34,329 nucleotides of DNA from Lichenicola sp050954785 (GTDB lineage Bacteria > Pseudomonadota > Alphaproteobacteria > Acetobacterales > Acetobacteraceae), in NCBI GenBank assembly GCA_050954785.1, contig JBPBQO010000159.1, positions 1-34,329 of the forward strand. Reading direction: 5' to 3'. The notes under the pieces are model-generated. The model had not been told where the DNA came from. It saw only the letters and a list, made by a program, of their open reading frames with translations, and searched no databases. The position numbers and the translations under genes are program-made. Each line of letters opens with the position of its first letter. Position 1 is the stretch's first letter. This document shows, piece by piece, positions 30,597 to 34,329 of this stretch.

Positions 30597-32009
30597 ATGC
30601 CGACCTTGTTTGACAAGATCTGGGACGCTCACGTCGTGGATCGTCTCGAGGATGGCACGGCGATCCTTTATATCGACCGCCACCTCGTCCATGAAGTGAC
30701 GAGCCCGCAGGCGTTCGAGGGACTGCGTCTCTCGGGTCGCCGCGTGCGCCGGCCGGATGCGACCATCGCGGTGGTCGATCACAACGTGCCGACCAGCGAT
30801 CGCACCCAGCCGATCGTGGAGCCGCAAAGCCGGCTTCAGGTCGAGACGCTGGAGCGCAACGTCGCCGAGTTTGGCGTGCCGTATTTTCCATTGCTGTCGC
30901 GCAACCAAGGCATCGTTCATATCATCGGCCCGGAGCAGGGAATCAGCCTGCCCGGCATGACGATCGTGTGCGGCGACAGCCATACCTCGACGCATGGCGC
31001 GATGGGCGCGCTTGCGTTCGGTATCGGCACCTCCGAGGTCGAACACGTGCTGGCGACCCAGACGGTGCTGCAGAAGCCGGCCAAGAACATGAAGGTCTCG
31101 GTCGAGGGCACCCTGTCGCCGGGCGTCACCGCCAAGGACGTGATGCTGGCGATCATCGGCCGGATCGGCACCGCCGGCGGTACCGGCCACGTCATCGAGT
31201 TCGCCGGCTCCGCGATTCGCGGGCTCGACATGGCCGGACGCATGACGATCTGCAACATGTCGATCGAGGCCGGCGCGCGGGCTGGCTTGGTGGCGCCCGA
31301 CGACACCACCTACGCCTACGTCAAAGGTCGTCCGTTCGCGCCGAAAGGCGAGGCGTTCGACCAGGCGGTTGCCTACTGGCGCACCCTGCCGTCCGACCCG
31401 GACGCTCGTTATGACACCGTCGTCGAACTGCGCGCCGAGACCATCGTGCCTCTGGTGACCTGGGGCACCAGCCCGGAAGACGTGGTCGAGATCACCGGCA
31501 CGGTGCCGGATCCGGCCACGGCAACGGACGAAGCGCGCCGCATGCAGATGCAGCGCATGCTGGACTATATGGGCCTGACCGCCGGGCAGAAGCTGTCCGA
31601 AGTGGCGGTCGACGCAGTGTTCATCGGCTCCTGCACCAATGGTCGTATCGAAGACATGCGGGCTGCCGCCATGGTCGTCGACGGCCGGCATGTAGCTCCT
31701 GGCGTACGCGCCATGGTGGTGCCGGGCTCCGGCCTGGTGAAGGCGCAAGCGGAACTGGAGGGGCTGGACCGGATCTTTCTCGATGCCGGTTTCGAATGGC
31801 GCGAGGCCGGTTGTTCGATGTGCCTCGGCATGAACCCCGACAGACTGCTTCCGGGCCAGCGTTGCGCATCCACCTCGAACCGCAACTTCGAGGGAAGGCA
31901 GGGCCCGGGTGGTCGGACCCATCTGCTGTCGCCGGCGATGGCGGCAGCGGCGGCAGTGACCGGGCATCTGACCGACGTTCGCGAACTGGTCGCACAGGTA
32001 ACCGTCTGA
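30597..32009 (+). CDS. leuC: 3-isopropylmalate dehydratase large subunit
   Basis: With LeuD, isomerises 2-isopropylmalate to 3-isopropylmalate in leucine biosynthesis, using a 4Fe-4S cluster of the aconitase family. 470 aa. Cluster cysteines: Cys346 in GSCTNGRIED and Cys406 and Cys409 in GCSMCLGMNPD. Other family blocks: HLVHEVTSPQAFEGL, DHNVPTSDR, CGDSHTSTHGAMGALAFGIG and CASTSNRNFEGRQG. The TGA stop shares its A with the ATG of leuD. It is separated from rplS by about 86 bp holding two hairpins. Confidence 0.97.
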   Translation: MPTLFDKIWDAHVVDRLEDGTAILYIDRHLVHEVTSPQAFEGLRLSGRRVRRPDATIAVVDHNVPTSDRTQPIVEPQSRLQVETLERNVAEFGVPYFPLLSRNQGIVHIIGPEQGISLPGMTIVCGDSHTSTHGAMGALAFGIGTSEVEHVLATQTVLQKPAKNMKVSVEGTLSPGVTAKDVMLAIIGRIGTAGGTGHVIEFAGSAIRGLDMAGRMTICNMSIEAGARAGLVAPDDTTYAYVKGRPFAPKGEAFDQAVAYWRTLPSDPDARYDTVVELRAETIVPLVTWGTSPEDVVEITGTVPDPATATDEARRMQMQRMLDYMGLTAGQKLSEVAVDAVFIGSCTNGRIEDMRAAAMVVDGRHVAPGVRAMVVPGSGLVKAQAELEGLDRIFLDAGFEWREAGCSMCLGMNPDRLLPGQRCASTSNRNFEGRQGPGGRTHLLSPAMAAAAAVTGHLTDVRELVAQVTV

Positions 32010-32632
32010 TGGAGAAGTTTGCGGTTCTGACGGCAATCGCGGCACCGTTGCCGGAAGCCAACATCGATACCGACAAGATCATCCCGGCACGATTCCTGAA
32101 AACCATCGAGCGCACCGGTCTTGGCAAGAACGCATTCGATCCGATGCGTTATAACGAGGATGGCTCGGAAAAGCCGGATTTCGTGTTGAACCGCGAACCG
32201 TATCGGCACGCACAGATCCTGATCTCCTATGAGAACTTCGGGTGCGGCTCGTCACGCGAGCATGCGCCGTGGGCACTGCTGGATTTCGGCTTCCGCTGCG
32301 TGATCGCGCCTTCGTTTGCCGACATTTTTCACAATAACTGCTTCAAGAACGGTATCCTGCCGATCCGGCTGCCGCGTGAGATTTGTGATCTGCTCATGCA
32401 GGATGCGACGCACGGGGCGAACAGCCGGCTAACGGTGGATCTGGCGCGTCAGGTCGTCGTGCGGCCCGACGGCGAGGAAATACCATTCGAGGTGGATGAG
32501 TTGAGACGTCATCTGCTGCTGGAAGGTCTCGACGATATCGGCCAGACGATGCAGCGTGTGACAGCGATCGATCGGTTCGAGCAGGACCGTCACGAAACGA
32601 AGCCCTGGTTGCCGGACATCGTCCTTGCCTGA
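32009..32632 (+). CDS. leuD: 3-isopropylmalate dehydratase small subunit
   Basis: Swivel-domain partner of LeuC, 207 aa. It starts MEKFAVLTAIAAPLPEANID, followed by TDKIIPARFLKTIERTGLG. The substrate-recognition loop shows YENFGCGSSREHAPWALLD, and the next block is FADIFHNNCFKNGILPI. The ATG at 32009 overlaps the leuC stop by one base, which suggests coupled synthesis of the two subunits. The open frame upstream inside leuC has no homology. Confidence 0.97.
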   Translation: MEKFAVLTAIAAPLPEANIDTDKIIPARFLKTIERTGLGKNAFDPMRYNEDGSEKPDFVLNREPYRHAQILISYENFGCGSSREHAPWALLDFGFRCVIAPSFADIFHNNCFKNGILPIRLPREICDLLMQDATHGANSRLTVDLARQVVVRPDGEEIPFEVDELRRHLLLEGLDDIGQTMQRVTAIDRFEQDRHETKPWLPDIVLA

Positions 32633-32671
32633 TCGTTCGGGCCCGACGCGTTCGGTCGTTCGAAAGACTGC

Positions 32672-33787
32672 ATGATGGCACCGAACAAGAAGCTTCTCGT
32701 CCTGCCTGGTGACGGCATTGGTCCGGAGGTCATGCGCGAGGCCGGGCGGATCGTCGGCTGGCTGTCCAGGCGTCGTGGCATCAGTTTCGACATCAGCGAG
32801 GAACTGGTCGGCGGCGCCTCCATCGACATGCATGGCGTGCCGATCCGGGACGAGGTGATCGCCCAGGCACGCGAAGCGGATGCGGTGCTGTTCGGCGCGG
32901 TCGGTGGGCCCAAATGGGCCGGGGTCGGGTTCGAGATGCGGCCGGAAGTAGCAATTCTGCGCCTGCGCCAGGAACTCGGCCTGTTCGCCAACCTGCGTCC
33001 GGCCATCGTGCTGGACCCGCTGGTCGATTCCAGCACGCTCAAGGCGGATGTCGTGCGCGGCCTCGATATCATGATCGTGCGCGAGACCGTCGGCGGCATT
33101 TATTTCGGCGAGCCACGCGGCATCGAGGAGATGCCTGACGGCGGACGTCGCGGCGTGAACACCGAAGTCTACACGACGTTCGAGATCGAGCGTGTCGCGC
33201 GGGTTGCCTTCGATCTGGCCCGGAAGCGGCAGAACCGGCTTTGCTCGGTAGAGAAATCGAACGTGATGGAAAGCGGGCTGCTCTGGCGGCAGGTGGTGAC
33301 CGAGCTTCAGGCGCGCGAGTTCCGCGACGTCCAGCTCAGCCACATGCTGGCGGATAACTGCGCCATGCAGCTCGTGCGTAACCCCCGGCAGTTCGACGTG
33401 ATCGTCACAGGCAACCTCTTCGGCGACCTGCTGTCGGACCTGGCCGCGATGCTCACCGGCAGCCTTGGAATGCTGCCTTCGGCCACGCTGGGCACGCGGG
33501 ATGCGCAAAGCAAGCGGCCCGCCCTATACGAGCCGATCCATGGCAGCGCACCGGACATCGCCGGCACCGGGCAGGCGAACCCGCTGGCCCAGATTCTGAG
33601 CCTGGCGATGCTGCTGCGCTATTCGTTCTCGATGGACGCCGAGGCGGATCAGATCGAGCGTGCCTGCACCAACGTGCTGGCCAGCGGTTTGCGCACGGCC
33701 GACATCATGAGCACTGGCAAGGCCAAGGTGGGCACCGGAGTGATGGGCGAAGCGGTATTGCGCGAATTGGACAAGCTCGGCGGCTGA
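32672..33787 (+). CDS. leuB: 3-isopropylmalate dehydrogenase
   Basis: NAD-dependent oxidative decarboxylation of 3-isopropylmalate, giving the precursor of leucine. 371 aa. Blocks: LLVLPGDGIGPEVMREA, LFGAVGGPKWAGV, LRQELGLFANLRPA, IVRETVGGIYFGEPRG, the Lys/Asp active-site region VEKSNVMESG, NLFGDLLSDLAAMLTGSLGMLPSA, and the NAD-binding EPIHGSAPDIAGTGQANP. Two adjacent ATG codons (32672, 32675) could start it. It lies 39 bp after leuD, completing a leuCDB set; leuA is not in the window. The uraD gene converges with 6 bp between stops. Confidence 0.97.
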   Translation: MMAPNKKLLVLPGDGIGPEVMREAGRIVGWLSRRRGISFDISEELVGGASIDMHGVPIRDEVIAQAREADAVLFGAVGGPKWAGVGFEMRPEVAILRLRQELGLFANLRPAIVLDPLVDSSTLKADVVRGLDIMIVRETVGGIYFGEPRGIEEMPDGGRRGVNTEVYTTFEIERVARVAFDLARKRQNRLCSVEKSNVMESGLLWRQVVTELQAREFRDVQLSHMLADNCAMQLVRNPRQFDVIVTGNLFGDLLSDLAAMLTGSLGMLPSATLGTRDAQSKRPALYEPIHGSAPDIAGTGQANPLAQILSLAMLLRYSFSMDAEADQIERACTNVLASGLRTADIMSTGKAKVGTGVMGEAVLRELDKLGG

Positions 33788-33793
33788 ACCCGC

Positions 33794-34306
33794 TCAGGCG
33801 AGATCCTGGAGCCTGAACCAGGCGATTTTGCCGATCTCGTCCAGGGCGGTGCCGCGCTCCTGCTCCAGGCTGTTGCCCAGCCTTTGCTTGAACGCGGCTA
33901 CCACGGTCTCGCGCGTATGGGCCCGTGCCGCGATGATGAACGGGAACCCGAACCTGGTCCGGTAGGCCGTGTTGAGCTGATCGAAGCGCTCATATTCGAC
34001 ATCCGATAGCCGATCGAGGCCGAGTCCGGTCTGCTCGCCCGTCGAATGGGCTTCCAGCGTTCCCGAACGGGCAAGCCGGCCGGCAAGATCGGGATGGGCA
34101 CGGATAAGGGCGAGCTGTTGGTCGATTGATGCGCTGCGCACGATCGCCTGCATCGTGTCATGGATGGACTGCCGATCCTGAAACGGACCCTTCGGCCAAG
34201 CTGCCGCCGCGATCCAGGACGAGTGCTCGTACAGCGTGCCGAGGCGCCCGGTGAAGGCATCCCGGTCGGAGCCTTCGAGTTCCTTCAGGAGCAGATCGCC
34301 GGTCAT
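33794..34306 (-). CDS. uraD: OHCU decarboxylase (urate degradation)
   Basis: Converts 2-oxo-4-hydroxy-4-carboxy-5-ureidoimidazoline to S-allantoin after urate oxidation and HIU hydrolysis. 170 aa, all-helical. Family marks: GTLYEHSSWIAAAAW near the N-terminus, His71 in IRAHPDLAGRLA (catalytic), STGEQTGLGLDRLS, NTAYRTRFGFPFIIAARAHT and the C-terminal EIGKIAWFRLQDL. The start is ATG 34306. A TTG at 34321 is also in frame, and the frame is open to the window end, so a longer N-terminus cannot be excluded. Other purine-catabolism genes would be expected just beyond the right edge. Confidence 0.93.
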   Translation of the reverse strand: MTGDLLLKELEGSDRDAFTGRLGTLYEHSSWIAAAAWPKGPFQDRQSIHDTMQAIVRSASIDQQLALIRAHPDLAGRLARSGTLEAHSTGEQTGLGLDRLSDVEYERFDQLNTAYRTRFGFPFIIAARAHTRETVVAAFKQRLGNSLEQERGTALDEIGKIAWFRLQDLA

Positions 34307-34329
34307 GTCGATGGCCCTCAAACAGACAA

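Noticed and set aside
1..34329. tRNA, rRNA, CRISPR array or prophage
   Set aside because: I saw no cloverleaf-like segment with a T-loop consensus, no regularly spaced repeats and no phage structural genes in the spacers.

Overview
The window is one stretch of a high-GC (well above 60% by eye) alphaproteobacterial chromosome. The family is probably Acetobacteraceae or another Rhodospirillales group. This is inferred from the style of the Ffh, Der, LpxB and dihydroorotase proteins, from the ffh-rpsP-rimM-trmD-rplS-leuC-leuD-leuB order, and from several small proteins of a type I associate with acetic-acid-bacterium relatives. I could not confirm it by search. Most genes are housekeeping, densely packed, with many 1-4 nt start/stop overlaps.

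Layout. 1-2.4 kb: an intact aldo/keto reductase, then a scar of three broken genes joined end to end: the N-terminus of a short-chain dehydrogenase, a deleted AraC-type regulator, and a decayed antisense IS110-family transposase. 2.4-4.8 kb: a minus-strand operon of ygfZ-like, hisI and lpxB. 4.9-8.7 kb: an overlapping plus-strand trio (family 9 glycosyltransferase, family 4 glycosyltransferase, AsnB-type amidotransferase) that looks like a surface-glycan cluster. 9.0-10.7 kb: an unusual predicted secreted/membrane protein joining LprI-like, peptidoglycan-binding, transmembrane and Mrr-type nuclease segments. 10.7-13.9 kb: a 14-TM drug exporter, a DUF47/PhoU-like regulator and a PiT phosphate transporter. 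A hairpin-rich spacer follows.

14.1-17.1 kb: an SDR oxidoreductase, a dihydroorotase-family amidohydrolase and an overlapping SCO1/SenC-like protein. 17.0-19.7 kb, minus strand: a DHA1 MFS transporter whose end overlaps the SCO gene, a 0.5-kb stretch without a recognisable gene, and a creatininase-family hydrolase. 19.7-20.6 kb: a small secreted protein and a divergent lipoprotein. 20.8-24.4 kb: the conserved envelope-assembly/ribosome-biogenesis string (YfgM-like TPR protein, bamB, der). 24.5-26.8 kb, minus strand: a 65-aa charged protein and the Kup potassium transporter.

26.9-33.8 kb: a long co-directional run with its own good promoter: ffh (protein targeting), rpsP, rimM, trmD, rplS (ribosome and tRNA maturation), then leuC, leuD, leuB (leucine biosynthesis). 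A hairpin pair separates rplS from leuC. The window ends with a convergent uraD, an enzyme of urate breakdown.

The most unusual feature is the membrane-tethered Mrr-nuclease fusion at about 9.0-10.7 kb. The next most informative are the three-gene scar at 1.2-2.4 kb and the hairpin cluster at 13.9-14.1 kb. I saw no tRNA, rRNA, CRISPR array, prophage or complete insertion sequence.
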